A stretch of DNA of 64,000 bases from contig NZ_JAQYUS010000001.1 in the NCBI RefSeq assembly GCF_030686865.1, forward strand, positions 248,001 to 312,000, in the 5' to 3' direction. Numbering within the stretch: the first letter of the stretch is position 1; every line of letters begins with the position of its first letter. Shown here in pieces: positions 26,638 through 36,172 of the stretch. This stretch comes from Kaistella sp. SH40-3 (GTDB lineage: Bacteria > Bacteroidota > Bacteroidia > Flavobacteriales > Weeksellaceae). The position numbers were made by a program, and so were the translations under genes. The notes under the pieces were generated by a model, which saw nothing but the letters and a program-made list of their open reading frames with translations, was not told the origin of the DNA and ran no database searches.

Positions 26638-26645
26638 CAAAAATA
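26638..26645 (-). promoter_or_regulatory. Candidate -7 box for the exopolysaccharide operon
   Basis: TATTTTTG on the minus strand, 13 bp before the first ATG of the six-gene operon; no clear -33 element. Confidence 0.45.
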
Positions 26646-26684
26646 AGAATTTTAATCTATCCACGAAACCGCATAAGAATCGGT

Positions 26685-27761
26685 TTAATTTCTCAGAAGA
26701 CGAGGATTTATAATTCCTCTTTTTGCTGTTTCATAATCCGATAGCGAACACGGAATCAGTTTCTCTACTTTCTCTTCATCCCCAAAATACCAAAGATCAC
26801 TGAAAGTCTCGCGCTGGAATGCATATTTCTCATCGTCAATCATTATCCAATAGGTTTCAAAAGATTTTTCAACAGGATGTGATTTCTGAATATTAATTCC
26901 TTCAATAAGGTGCCAAATCATTTGTGCTAAAAGTTGGTGATTTAAAAAATGTCGTGAATTGACGTTATAATTAAAAATTCCGACTGATTTCAATTTCTGA
27001 CTCAGACCGATTTCTTTCATGTAAGCGCAGATTTCTCGTTTATTTAAACCATTCACTTGTGGATTAACCGAAAAGCCATCACCCATACTTTCTACAGCGT
27101 CACAATTTAAAGTCACCAAATCTGCCCGACGGAAAAACGGCTCGGTTTTTTCTGTGCTGTTCATTAATTCAGCCAAACGAACGACATCAAATTCTACTTC
27201 TTTCATTAATTTCACAGAATCCATTTCATTCAAATGTTTCTGATAACCGAGATGATGATAATTTTTTATGCTAAAGGTTTTTGAACTTAAAATTTTAGAA
27301 AGGAAATTTTTCTCTGTTAACTCCTCGCCATCATTTACCAATGAAATAAGGTTAGAAATCTGAGTATAGTTAATATTCTTTTGATGAAAATTTAACGCTG
27401 AAAAAAGCGAAAGCGCCAAATCATTGCTTCCGCCAATAACCACAGGAATCGCATTCTTATTATGACACATCGATAAAAATTCCTGCAAAACATAATGCGT
27501 ATCCTGATGAGATTTACCGGAAATTAAATCTCCTAAATCACAAACTGGAATTTCGAAATCCAATTTCGACAATCGATAAAGTTCATTTCTTACTTTTCTG
27601 AAATCGAGAATTTCTGCGCTTCCATTTTCAATCCCACGATAATCAGAACAAAAAACCAATACGATTGAATTTTCCTTTATTTCATTAAAAATAGTATTTC
27701 CGAGTTGCCATTTTTCGGTTTCAATTGCTCTTGGTGGAATTAGAATATCTTCGAGGTTCAT
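26685..27761 (-). CDS. Arginase-fold protein with degenerate metal site (formimidoylglutamase-like)
   Basis: 358 residues with the alpha/beta layout of the ureohydrolase family. The metal motifs are altered: GGSNDLAL stands where GGDHS is expected, ISLVNDGEEL where DAHxD is expected, and TLNCDAVESMGDG in place of SxDxDxxDP. Most Mn ligands are therefore missing, so it may not be an active ureohydrolase. Bacteroidota carry such proteins, usually annotated formimidoylglutamase, often near topA as here. Function unknown; a binding or structural role is possible. It follows the T9SS gene in the same direction, separated by a terminator. Confidence 0.75.
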   Translation of the reverse strand: MNLEDILIPPRAIETEKWQLGNTIFNEIKENSIVLVFCSDYRGIENGSAEILDFRKVRNELYRLSKLDFEIPVCDLGDLISGKSHQDTHYVLQEFLSMCHNKNAIPVVIGGSNDLALSLFSALNFHQKNINYTQISNLISLVNDGEELTEKNFLSKILSSKTFSIKNYHHLGYQKHLNEMDSVKLMKEVEFDVVRLAELMNSTEKTEPFFRRADLVTLNCDAVESMGDGFSVNPQVNGLNKREICAYMKEIGLSQKLKSVGIFNYNVNSRHFLNHQLLAQMIWHLIEGINIQKSHPVEKSFETYWIMIDDEKYAFQRETFSDLWYFGDEEKVEKLIPCSLSDYETAKRGIINPRLLRN

Positions 27762-27789
27762 AATGAGGTTTATAGATTTTGAACAAAAA

Positions 27790-27823
27790 TAACAAAAAAA
27801 GCACCACCAAACGGTGATGCTTT
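27790..27823 (-). terminator. Terminator of the large T9SS-secreted protein gene
   Basis: Stem AAAGCACCACC / GGTGATGCTTT (one G-U pair) with an AAAC loop and a T-run on the minus strand, 20 bp after the stop. Confidence 0.8.
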
Positions 27824-27844
27824 TACTTTAAAATGAAATAATAA

Positions 27845-30800
27845 TTATTGCTTGATCATTTTTTTGGTAACAAAAGACTGATCGTTCATGATAATCTTAA
27901 CGATATAAATTCCTTGTAGTAGATTTCCGGCATTTACCGTTCCATTTACCAGTTTTGTTTTCAATAATAACTTACCGCTTAAATCGTATAATTCTACAGA
28001 TTCAACATCTTTACCCTTAATATTGAATTGGTCTTTGAACGGATTTGGATACACTTTTAATTGATTGTCAATTTGCTGCGCGACTACACTTTGTGGTTTA
28101 TCTTCAACTACAATCGGCTGCTTATTTCCTTGAACTGGATTACCCAAAAGCCGCTTTTCATCTTTTGCACATCTAACGCTCATTCCTGCTTGCGGATAAA
28201 CACCAGTACCAGTTTGCATCGTATTTCCCTGAAATTGTAGCGCCAAGGCAAATCCTGTATTATAGTCTGCTAGCGAGGCAGTCCAAACTCCAGTACGCGT
28301 CATCTGAATATTCCTTCCACCTAACTCACCTCGAATTCCATCTTTCGGAAAAGCACCAATATTATAGGTTGGGCTTGTAAATTTCCAGCCGTACTCTCCT
28401 TCAATCGTCCCACCATAGAATGTGTTTATGGCATGCCATTGATCCTGAATAACGCCCGGTTTTCCGTAAGCATCATTTTTATATCCATTGTACCACGGAG
28501 AATTTCCTTTGGATCCTGTATATAGATTAGTGAACGAAACATCTGGTACGCGCCATCCATCCGGACAAGGATCGAAAGGTGATTTTTCATCAGCATGCCC
28601 CCATCGGTTATCAGCCTCACCTCTTTCATCAGATACCCAATCGTTTACTTTTGAAAGATCATTTGCATAATGATTACCTCCATCATAAAGATTTCCTGTA
28701 CTATTTTGATAAAGAAAACGCATTGGGTTATTGATAGAATAGATAATATTCTCGCGAATCTTTTTATTCTTGTTGGCACTTTTTGAACCATAGTTTTCAT
28801 AAGAATCGGTATAATCTGTTCCGTATTCTTTTGCACTAATGGTAATGTTTTTAGGTCTTGGCGGTTTAACTGGTGAATTTTGTACTGGAACTCTACCACC
28901 ACCACTCGTACTATGAATGAGTTGAGAATTTGCCGTCAAAAAGTTTGGTATCGGATCTTTTCTTCCCCATTGATAATGAAGGCCATTTGCTAAACCTGAC
29001 TCCAACACACTACTTTCTGCACCTAGATTCCGGTCCATAAATTCTGTTTTAATCGCAGGTAATTTACTGTTAGTCGCATTTACAAAATTATAAGCAGTAG
29101 GAATTGGTGCTTCTGTAGTATAAGTAATTGAATTGGCTGTTGGATCATCTTCAGGCGCCCAAATATGCCAGCTCCAAAGGGCAGGTGCTCCAAGATCATC
29201 ATTATGCAAAGAGATTACAGCATTCCCTTTTTCAGCAGGATTAATTTCTAGATCAATCAAAGAAAGCCTACGATCTTTACCCATGGGAATAACCTTCACC
29301 GCAGTAATTAGATTTGAATTGGTGGTCCATAAAACTTTGGCCATCAAATTATCCGAAGCGATTTCTTCCTGATTAGAAAGCAACTGACTATAAACAGCAA
29401 ACGCTTTGTTAACAGGAATTTGCAAATGATTTTGATTGATTACTATATAAGAATTTGGATTATCTAAACCATCCTTGAATTTATCTCTATTGGTCTGATA
29501 ATATTGCGTTGGAAAATTTCCAATTTTTGCCATATTCGGATCTCTCATGCATTTTACTGCATTCCCTGCTTTGGTAGGGTTGGTTTGATTAATGTAGATT
29601 GCATGAAGACCAACATTAGTATTCGTACGTAATGGATCAGAAATCATAGAAAATAATCTTGCACCATCATACGCAAAAGTTGAACTCCACAATCCACCAT
29701 TTGCTCCATTATCCTGAAAAGTAACGCCTACCGGTGCAGTTGGTGCCGCTGAATTAGGATAATAAACATAACCCCCCGAAATTGGTAAAACTCCAATATT
29801 TCTGGATCCGCCCTGTGCATTTGTAAAATCCATTCCTAAACCAGGATAGACTTTAACACCATTAAGACTTGCATTTTGAGAATTAGGAAAAAGTTGTCTT
29901 AAATTTACATTGCTGTCATCATTTTGCCAATCCTTCTTTCCAAAAAAGGCTAAATTATTATTCTGTGTTTCTCTTCCATAATAAGATGGAACCCGCCAAC
30001 CATTCGGGCAAGGATCCAATTCTGATTTTAATTCATAGGAACGGCTTTCATTTTTTAAAACCGTACTTGAACTGTTTGCATTACTATTTCCTCCTTTTGC
30101 ATTGTCTGACCATAAATCCCAAGTCATATAATTTGGACTTGCTCCCGCAACTTTATATCTGCTACTAGAAAACCAGTTTCCAGTGTTGTCAGTATTAATA
30201 ATATAGGTGATGGGGTTGTTCACTGAATATTGAATATTTTTTTCAATTTCATCAAAAGGTCTCACCTTAACAGGAATTGTATTTACGGGATCAATCTGTT
30301 TGTGCTTTAACACACCTACTTCACCAGAAATTTCATAGAAATAAGAATCTTTATAAACTAATGGAGGAAAAGGATCTTTTCTTCCCCATTCGTACATCAA
30401 TCCACCGGATTTTTGCCATTGATTATCTAAGAAACTATTGGATGTTGCGCCTAGATTTCGATCCATATATTGAATGGTGATAGGATTCAAGTCCATATCG
30501 GCTTCAATACCGTAATTGTAGGTAACTCCATTCTCCGGATTATCGGTAACCCAAATATGCCAACTCCAATAAATGGTACCATTTACTTTAAAAGCAACAA
30601 CTGCATTTCCTTTTCCAATTCCTTTATTAACCTCAACTTTAATTTTGGATTTTGAGGGATCAGTACCAGGTATAATTTCTACATGTTCAATGAGCCCCGG
30701 AACATCTTCCCAATAAATAGATGCACTTTGAGTACCAGCAGGAATAGGATTTGCGGAACCATTGGATTTTAAGTATTCATAACTCTCCCACATTTTGTAG

Positions 30801-30955
30801 GCTTTAGAAACCGGAATCTCTAAACCTCCATAATTGTTGGCTTGTGCTAGACCAATATCATAAATATAACTATTGGGTGCTTTGGCTTCATTCGGGACTT
30901 GCGAATAGCCGAATTGCGCGATAAAACAAAAAACTAACAGTTTACTCTTTCTCAT
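27845..30955 (-). CDS. Large T9SS-secreted protein with two Fibro-succ-major-like modules
   Basis: 1036 residues. Signal peptide MRKSKLLVFCFIAQFGYSQ. Two related halves follow (about 25-490 and 495-960): each has an Ig-like segment ending WSWHIW, then MDRNLGA, a YxWGRKDP motif, and DPCPNGWRVP or DPCPDGWRVP. The MDRNLGA...WGRKDP...CPxGWRVP order is that of the Fibrobacter succinogenes major paralogous domain family. The last ~75 residues (VYPNPFKDQFNIKG..GIYIVKI..KKMIKQ) form a type A sorting domain for type IX secretion. Likely a surface or secreted protein of unknown ligand. Transcribed alone from a long AT-rich upstream region. Confidence 0.85.
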   Translation of the reverse strand: MRKSKLLVFCFIAQFGYSQVPNEAKAPNSYIYDIGLAQANNYGGLEIPVSKAYKMWESYEYLKSNGSANPIPAGTQSASIYWEDVPGLIEHVEIIPGTDPSKSKIKVEVNKGIGKGNAVVAFKVNGTIYWSWHIWVTDNPENGVTYNYGIEADMDLNPITIQYMDRNLGATSNSFLDNQWQKSGGLMYEWGRKDPFPPLVYKDSYFYEISGEVGVLKHKQIDPVNTIPVKVRPFDEIEKNIQYSVNNPITYIINTDNTGNWFSSSRYKVAGASPNYMTWDLWSDNAKGGNSNANSSSTVLKNESRSYELKSELDPCPNGWRVPSYYGRETQNNNLAFFGKKDWQNDDSNVNLRQLFPNSQNASLNGVKVYPGLGMDFTNAQGGSRNIGVLPISGGYVYYPNSAAPTAPVGVTFQDNGANGGLWSSTFAYDGARLFSMISDPLRTNTNVGLHAIYINQTNPTKAGNAVKCMRDPNMAKIGNFPTQYYQTNRDKFKDGLDNPNSYIVINQNHLQIPVNKAFAVYSQLLSNQEEIASDNLMAKVLWTTNSNLITAVKVIPMGKDRRLSLIDLEINPAEKGNAVISLHNDDLGAPALWSWHIWAPEDDPTANSITYTTEAPIPTAYNFVNATNSKLPAIKTEFMDRNLGAESSVLESGLANGLHYQWGRKDPIPNFLTANSQLIHSTSGGGRVPVQNSPVKPPRPKNITISAKEYGTDYTDSYENYGSKSANKNKKIRENIIYSINNPMRFLYQNSTGNLYDGGNHYANDLSKVNDWVSDERGEADNRWGHADEKSPFDPCPDGWRVPDVSFTNLYTGSKGNSPWYNGYKNDAYGKPGVIQDQWHAINTFYGGTIEGEYGWKFTSPTYNIGAFPKDGIRGELGGRNIQMTRTGVWTASLADYNTGFALALQFQGNTMQTGTGVYPQAGMSVRCAKDEKRLLGNPVQGNKQPIVVEDKPQSVVAQQIDNQLKVYPNPFKDQFNIKGKDVESVELYDLSGKLLLKTKLVNGTVNAGNLLQGIYIVKIIMNDQSFVTKKMIKQ

Positions 30956-31327
30956 TATTAAAAAAATTATACAAATTAATATTGCTATTTTTTTAACATC
31001 TTTTGTGTGTTGTTCGTTTTTCTTTCTTTTTGTGTGGTAACAAATATATAAATATAAACTACATATTATCAGAAACTTGCGAAAAAATTGACTGTTTAAA
31101 CTACCTGATCTTTGTCATCATCACGTTAACATTACTTTAACATTTTGTAAATGAGATAAGTATATTTTTTAAACGACATCAATCTTTCATTACAAAACTT
31201 TTATAAAATTTATCTGTTTAATACAAAAGCACGGTAAATCACTAATCAACTGACATAAATAATCATAAAATTATAATTATAATACACTAAAAACGACACA
31301 TAACCAACAAATAACTACAGAAAACAC
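30956..31327. other. Long AT-rich intergenic region
   Basis: 372 bp between the T9SS gene and topA, very AT-rich, with no coding frame or tRNA. The only features I see are a TATATTTG box for the left gene (31048-31041, minus) and the topA terminator at its right edge. Confidence 0.6.
31041..31048 (-). promoter_or_regulatory. Candidate -7 box for the large T9SS gene
   Basis: TATATTTG on the minus strand, 86 bp before the start codon; no -33 element seen, so the leader length is uncertain. Confidence 0.35.
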
Positions 31328-31355
31328 AAATCCCACTGACTCGTCAGTGGGATTT
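31328..31355 (-). terminator. Terminator of topA
   Basis: AAATCCCACTGAC / GTCAGTGGGATTT inverted repeat 23 bp after the topA stop; T-rich on the minus strand. Confidence 0.72.
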
Positions 31356-31377
31356 ATAGAATATTGTAAAAGAATAA

Positions 31378-33936
31378 CTATTTCTTTTTAGTTGCAACTT
31401 TTTTAACAGCCGTTTTTTTAGGAGCCGCTTTCTTGACTGGTGCTTTTTTAGCCTTTACCTTAAACGCGTTTTTATCTTGAGCGACAATCCATTTTTTAAC
31501 TTCGTCTAATGAAACTGTTGCCAATTCTTCGACCGTATATTTCTCGTCGCTTTTCGTTTTTGGGATTTTAAAAATATTTTTTCCATGTTTTACGATTGGT
31601 CCCCATCTCGCGTTTTCAATGGAGATTTTTTCTTCTTCCCATTGTTGAATATATCGGTTGGCTTCTTTTTCTAACTTGGCTTCAATCAATTCATTAATGT
31701 CGTTTTGGGAAAGGTTTTCAAAATCATAACGCTTCGGAACGTTAATGAACAAAGATTGGTATTTAATAAACGGACCAAATCTCCCCGTTCCTTTTGTTAC
31801 CGGTTCTCCTTTATAACTGGCAATCGGCGCATCAGCAATTTTCTTTTCTTTAATAATTTCCTCGGCTCTTTGTTGCGTAATAGAAAGCGGATCCTCCCCT
31901 CTTGGAATACTGATGAATGCTTCACCCCATTTCACATAAGGTCCAAATCTCCCAACACTAATGGTTACACTTCGACCTTCAAACTCATTTAAATCAAATG
32001 GGATTTTGAATAACTCCAGTGCTTCTTCTAAAGTGATTGTCGCGATATTCTGACTCGCCATTAAACTTGCGAACACCGGTTTTTCCTCATCATCCTGTTC
32101 ACCAATCTGAACCATGGGTCCAAATCTGCCAATCCTGGTCAAAACATTTTTCCCGGTTTTCGGATCTACCCCTAAAATTCTTTCTCCATTTGCACGGTCT
32201 GCATTTTCTTCTACATCAGCAATTCTGGGATGGAAATCTTTATAGAATCCTTGTAAAACTTCTTTCCATTTTTCTTCTCCATTTGCAATGTGGTCAAAAT
32301 CCTGCTCCACTTTTGCCGTAAATCCATAATCAAGAACCTCAGCAAAATTTTGCGTCAGGAACTCATTTACCACTTCGCCAATATCAGTCGGAACAAATTT
32401 ATTTTTATCACCGCCAAACTTCTCGGTCACCACTTCCTTTTTAAGATCGGTTTTTCCTAAAGTCATCTTCATAATTTCTCGCTCCTGTGGTAGGATTTCT
32501 CGCTTGTCTACATACTCCCGATTCTGAATCGTCTGAATGGTCGGTGCGTAAGTTGAAGGTCTACCAATGCCGAGCTCTTCTAACTTCTTCACCAAACCTG
32601 CTTCGGTATATCTTGCAGAAGGACGTGTGAATTTTTCCGTCGCTTCTATTTTTTTATAATCTAACTCTTCTCCTATCGCAACTTTCGGCAACAACTTTTC
32701 GTTGTTTTCTTCATCGTCATCTTCTGCTTTTAGAATTCCGTACGCTTTTAGGAAACCATCGAAAACAATGACTTCGCCCTGTGCTTCAAAATGTTGTGGA
32801 AGTTGAGCATTACCGATTTCGATAACGGTTTTTTCGATTTTAGCATTCGCCATTTGGGAGGCCAAAGTTCTTTTATAAATTAACTGGTATAATTTATTTA
32901 ATTGTGCATCACCGATACTTTTAACTGAAAAATCAGTCGGACGAATTGCTTCGTGAGCTTCTTGCGCAGAGGCTGATTTAGTCGTATAATTTCTTGGATT
33001 AGAATATTGTTCGCCGTATTCAGAAAGAATTTGCGCTTTTGCTCCGTTAATAGCTTCTTGCGAAAGGTTCACGGAATCGGTTCTCATATAAGTTATATAT
33101 CCTTCTTCATATAAACGCTGCGCCACTCTCATAGTTGCAGTTACGCCGTAACCTAATCTATTACTCGCTTCCTGCTGCAAAGTTGAGGTGGTAAAAGGTG
33201 CTGAAGCGGTGCGGGTTCCCGGTTTTATTTCAACATTTAAAACTTTGAAATCGGTACTTTTACATTGATTTAAAAAGTCTTCGGCTTCTTTTTCCTGAAC
33301 GAAATCCTTTTTAAGTTTTGCGGTAATTTCCTGTTTACTATCATTAAGAAAAACTCCTTCTAATTTGAAAGTCGATTTGGGTTTAAAACCTCTTATTTCT
33401 AATTCGCGTTCTACGACCAAACGAACTGCAACCGATTGTACTCGACCTGCTGAAAGTCCGGTTTTTACTTTTTTCCAAAGAACAGGTGACATTTCAAAAC
33501 CAACAATTCTATCGAGAATTCTTCTGGCTTGCTGCGCATTTACCAGGTTTTGGTCAATAGTTCTTGGATTTTCAATCGCCTTAAGAATAGCATTTTTTGT
33601 AATTTCATGAAATACAATTCTTCTCGTATTTTCTTCTTTCAGTTTTAATTCTTGTGCCAAATGCCAGGCTATTGCTTCCCCTTCTCGGTCCTCATCCGAA
33701 GCCAACCAAACAATATCGGCTTTTTTCACCGCGGCTTTTAACTCCGCGACCAACTTCTTTTTATCAGCAGAAACTTCGTAATCTGGGGTGAAGGTTTCCA
33801 GGTCGATTCCCATTCCTTTTTTAGGTAAATCACGGATATGTCCGAAACTCGATTTCACCTCGAAATCTTTTCCCAAATATTTTTGAATCGTTTTTGCTTT
33901 TGCTGGTGATTCTACGATCACTAAATTTTTTGACAT
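31378..33936 (-). CDS. topA: Type IA DNA topoisomerase I
   Basis: 852 residues from the ATG at 33936 (MSKNLVIVESPAKAKTIQKY). A frame six codons longer would start inside the predicted promoter. Relaxes negative supercoils. Toprim: IVESPAKA, ASDEDREGEAIAWH; active site Tyr283 in TYMRTDSVN. The C-terminus has four topoisomerase repeats (GRFGPMVQIGE, GRFGPYVKWGE, GRFGPFIKYQ, ARWGPIVKHGK) in place of Cys zinc fingers, then a Lys/Ala/Pro-rich tail of about 25 residues that probably binds DNA. Promoter divergent from the DUF2062 gene. Confidence 0.97.
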   Translation of the reverse strand: MSKNLVIVESPAKAKTIQKYLGKDFEVKSSFGHIRDLPKKGMGIDLETFTPDYEVSADKKKLVAELKAAVKKADIVWLASDEDREGEAIAWHLAQELKLKEENTRRIVFHEITKNAILKAIENPRTIDQNLVNAQQARRILDRIVGFEMSPVLWKKVKTGLSAGRVQSVAVRLVVERELEIRGFKPKSTFKLEGVFLNDSKQEITAKLKKDFVQEKEAEDFLNQCKSTDFKVLNVEIKPGTRTASAPFTTSTLQQEASNRLGYGVTATMRVAQRLYEEGYITYMRTDSVNLSQEAINGAKAQILSEYGEQYSNPRNYTTKSASAQEAHEAIRPTDFSVKSIGDAQLNKLYQLIYKRTLASQMANAKIEKTVIEIGNAQLPQHFEAQGEVIVFDGFLKAYGILKAEDDDEENNEKLLPKVAIGEELDYKKIEATEKFTRPSARYTEAGLVKKLEELGIGRPSTYAPTIQTIQNREYVDKREILPQEREIMKMTLGKTDLKKEVVTEKFGGDKNKFVPTDIGEVVNEFLTQNFAEVLDYGFTAKVEQDFDHIANGEEKWKEVLQGFYKDFHPRIADVEENADRANGERILGVDPKTGKNVLTRIGRFGPMVQIGEQDDEEKPVFASLMASQNIATITLEEALELFKIPFDLNEFEGRSVTISVGRFGPYVKWGEAFISIPRGEDPLSITQQRAEEIIKEKKIADAPIASYKGEPVTKGTGRFGPFIKYQSLFINVPKRYDFENLSQNDINELIEAKLEKEANRYIQQWEEEKISIENARWGPIVKHGKNIFKIPKTKSDEKYTVEELATVSLDEVKKWIVAQDKNAFKVKAKKAPVKKAAPKKTAVKKVATKKK

Positions 33937-33951
33937 CCTCGGAATTTTGTG

Positions 33952-33980
33952 CAAAAGTAGAAGTTTTTTTTTAATACAAA
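33952..33980 (-). promoter_or_regulatory. Promoter of topA
   Basis: Minus strand TTTG (33980-33977), a 17-bp spacer, TACTTTTG (33959-33952), 16 nt upstream of the ATG at 33936; supports that start over the longer frame. Confidence 0.62.
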
Positions 33981-34036
33981 GGTTTTATGACTTTTTTCAA
34001 TAGTTTTAAATTAAAATATAAAAGAAACAAAACCCT

Positions 34037-34044
34037 TACATTTG
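34037..34044 (+). promoter_or_regulatory. Candidate -7 box for the DUF2062 gene
   Basis: TACATTTG, 20 nt before the TTG start at 34064; divergent from the topA promoter. Confidence 0.45.
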
Positions 34045-34063
34045 CTGTGACAACAACTTACTT

Positions 34064-34555
34064 TTGAAAAAATTCATCCAAAATACCATTCAGAGTCAGA
34101 AAGTGTTCTACCGCTATTTTCGCAGAAAAGGTTTGAAGAGATTCTTTAAAGAAAATGTATTGGAAAGTGATGGCAACAATGAAACTAAAGCAAAATCAAT
34201 CGCTTTGGGACTTTTTATTGGACTTTCTCCATTTTGGGGATTCCACTCTTTTTTAGCAATTACTTTATCGGTTTATTTTAAAATGAATAAACTGTTGACT
34301 TTCATGGCTTCACAAATCACTTTCCCTCCGTTAATTCCGCTGATTATATTTTTAGCGATGATGGTCGGTCAGCCGTTTGTGAGCAATACAACCAGTTTAG
34401 AAAATCAAAGTTTTGATTTTGAATTCATCAAAAATAATTTAACACAATATATTATAGGTAGTTTTATTTTAGCAACATGCTGTTCGATCGTTTTCGGATT
34501 CCTGTCTTATTTTATTCTTGAAAAGTTTCAACCTCAAAATAAAAAAATGAAGTAA
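34064..34555 (+). CDS. DUF2062 membrane protein
   Basis: 163 residues, start codon TTG (no in-frame ATG upstream of the conserved region). Amphipathic basic N-terminus (RRKGLKRFFKENVLES), then TKAKSIALGLFIGLSPFWGFHSFLAI, the DUF2062 signature, with three or four membrane helices and a basic C-terminus. In other bacteria this domain is found alone or fused to glycosyltransferases. Function unknown. The gene is followed by a LytS-type kinase in the same direction, 73 bp away. Confidence 0.8.
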   Translation: MKKFIQNTIQSQKVFYRYFRRKGLKRFFKENVLESDGNNETKAKSIALGLFIGLSPFWGFHSFLAITLSVYFKMNKLLTFMASQITFPPLIPLIIFLAMMVGQPFVSNTTSLENQSFDFEFIKNNLTQYIIGSFILATCCSIVFGFLSYFILEKFQPQNKKMK

Positions 34556-34628
34556 ATCTATTTAAAAATGATACTTTTAATAATTAGAAAAAATTAATAA
34601 AAGTTCTAACAATTAATTCCTCCAAAAA

Positions 34629-36080
34629 ATGTTCGAAGCAATTAACAACATTATCGAGCGAGACAGTTACGGCAGCCTTCTCTATGCTGTTCTTGGCGGA
34701 TTATTAATGTTATCGACTTACCACATGGTTTTGTTTTTTCAAAACCGTGACAAATCTTATTTACTCTATAGTTTCTACACTTTTTTTTCTTTCCTGGCTT
34801 ATATTTCAGTTGCCGAAAGTGGTTTTCTACATGATCTTTCTAATTATCTTGGTTTTGATTTTCGGTCGAAGCAACTTTTCACCATCATTTTCAACAGTCT
34901 TTATTTTTTATTCTTCGCCCAGTTTCTGAAAGTGAAAAAGAAAAATAAAACCTGGCATAAAATAATAATTTACCCACCCTTTATTTTAATAATTATTGCA
35001 ACTGTCACTTTTATTATCCTTAAAATTGGCATTACTGATTTTTATTTTGAAACCTTTAAAAAAACATTCCCTTATCTCATTACTGCTCACACAATAGTAT
35101 CGTTTTACATCCTAACTAAAATTAAAAACAAACTTAAATATTACATTATTTTTGGTGGAATTATGTTATTCATCTGCTCCATTTTAGGAGAACATTCCAT
35201 TCGCCAATTACCATTTTTAAATTTGACTAAAAAAATGGGGGACTTTATTTATTACCTCGGATTGCTGGTAGAAAATATTGCTTTTTCATTTGCATTAGGA
35301 CGCCGGCAACGGAATAATTATCGCGAAAAAGTTGCGTATAATAGAAACCTCATTGCAGAAATGCAAAAAAATGTTGAATTAAAGGATAAAATAAATATTG
35401 AAAATCAAAGACGACTCGAGGTTGAAAATAGACAAATTAAATACTTACAGGAAATTTCTGATTTAAAACTTTCCATTCTACAAACGCAGATGAATCCTCA
35501 TTTCATCTTCAATGCACTTAATTCCATTAAATATTATATTTTAGAACATGATACCGAAAATGCGGTAAACTACCTTACCAAATTTTCAAAAATCATTCGT
35601 ACAATTTTAGTTTCTTCTACGGTGAAGGATTTTACCTTAGAACAAGAGTTACAAACAATTAAAGTGTACGTGGATATCGAAAACTTAAGGTTCAATAAAA
35701 AAATTGATTTCAACATAATCATCGATGAGCACCTTAATCCAGAAGATATTAAACTTCCGCCAATGGTTTTGCAACCGTTCATAGAAAATGCGATTTTGCA
35801 CGGCGTTGCATTACTGGAAACTAAAAAAATCGATGTACATGTTTTATCTAAAAATGAACATATCGAAATACGAATTATAGATAATGGTATTGGCAGAAAA
35901 GAAGCGGCTAAAAATAAAATTCGTCATCAAAACTCAAGTAAATCTTTAGGAACAAAAATCGCAGATGGAATGCTGAAAAACTATTTCGGCTCTAAATATT
36001 ACAAAATCGATTACCATGATTTGCACAAAGAGGATAAACCAACAGGAACCATGGTCGTTTTAGAGATTCCCGCTCAGTAA
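34629..36080 (+). CDS. LytS/AlgZ-type sensor histidine kinase with 7TM sensor
   Basis: 483 residues. Seven predicted membrane helices (residues about 10-215, 7TMR-DISM-like without an extracellular domain), a coiled coil (about 225-275, LIAEMQKNVELKDKINIENQ), then the His_kinase domain: QMNPHFIFNALNSIKYYI with the phosphorylated His near residue 294. HATPase: FIENAILHGV (N box) and RIIDNGIGRKEA (G box). No response regulator gene adjoins, so its LytTR partner must be elsewhere (the pair at 61.6-63.3 kb has its own kinase). The ligand is unknown. Confidence 0.88.
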   Translation: MFEAINNIIERDSYGSLLYAVLGGLLMLSTYHMVLFFQNRDKSYLLYSFYTFFSFLAYISVAESGFLHDLSNYLGFDFRSKQLFTIIFNSLYFLFFAQFLKVKKKNKTWHKIIIYPPFILIIIATVTFIILKIGITDFYFETFKKTFPYLITAHTIVSFYILTKIKNKLKYYIIFGGIMLFICSILGEHSIRQLPFLNLTKKMGDFIYYLGLLVENIAFSFALGRRQRNNYREKVAYNRNLIAEMQKNVELKDKINIENQRRLEVENRQIKYLQEISDLKLSILQTQMNPHFIFNALNSIKYYILEHDTENAVNYLTKFSKIIRTILVSSTVKDFTLEQELQTIKVYVDIENLRFNKKIDFNIIIDEHLNPEDIKLPPMVLQPFIENAILHGVALLETKKIDVHVLSKNEHIEIRIIDNGIGRKEAAKNKIRHQNSSKSLGTKIADGMLKNYFGSKYYKIDYHDLHKEDKPTGTMVVLEIPAQ

Positions 36081-36172
36081 TCTTTAGCAATTTCCCTATG
36101 GCATAATTCCCCAAAAATCATTATATTCGCAACCTTAATTAATTAGAATATTTCTTATTGAACTGTTTGAAA

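Noticed and set aside
31056-31327. Searched the AT-rich gap before topA for a tRNA, small RNA or CRISPR-like spacing
   Set aside because: No cloverleaf, regular repeat or conserved hairpin was found except the topA terminator.
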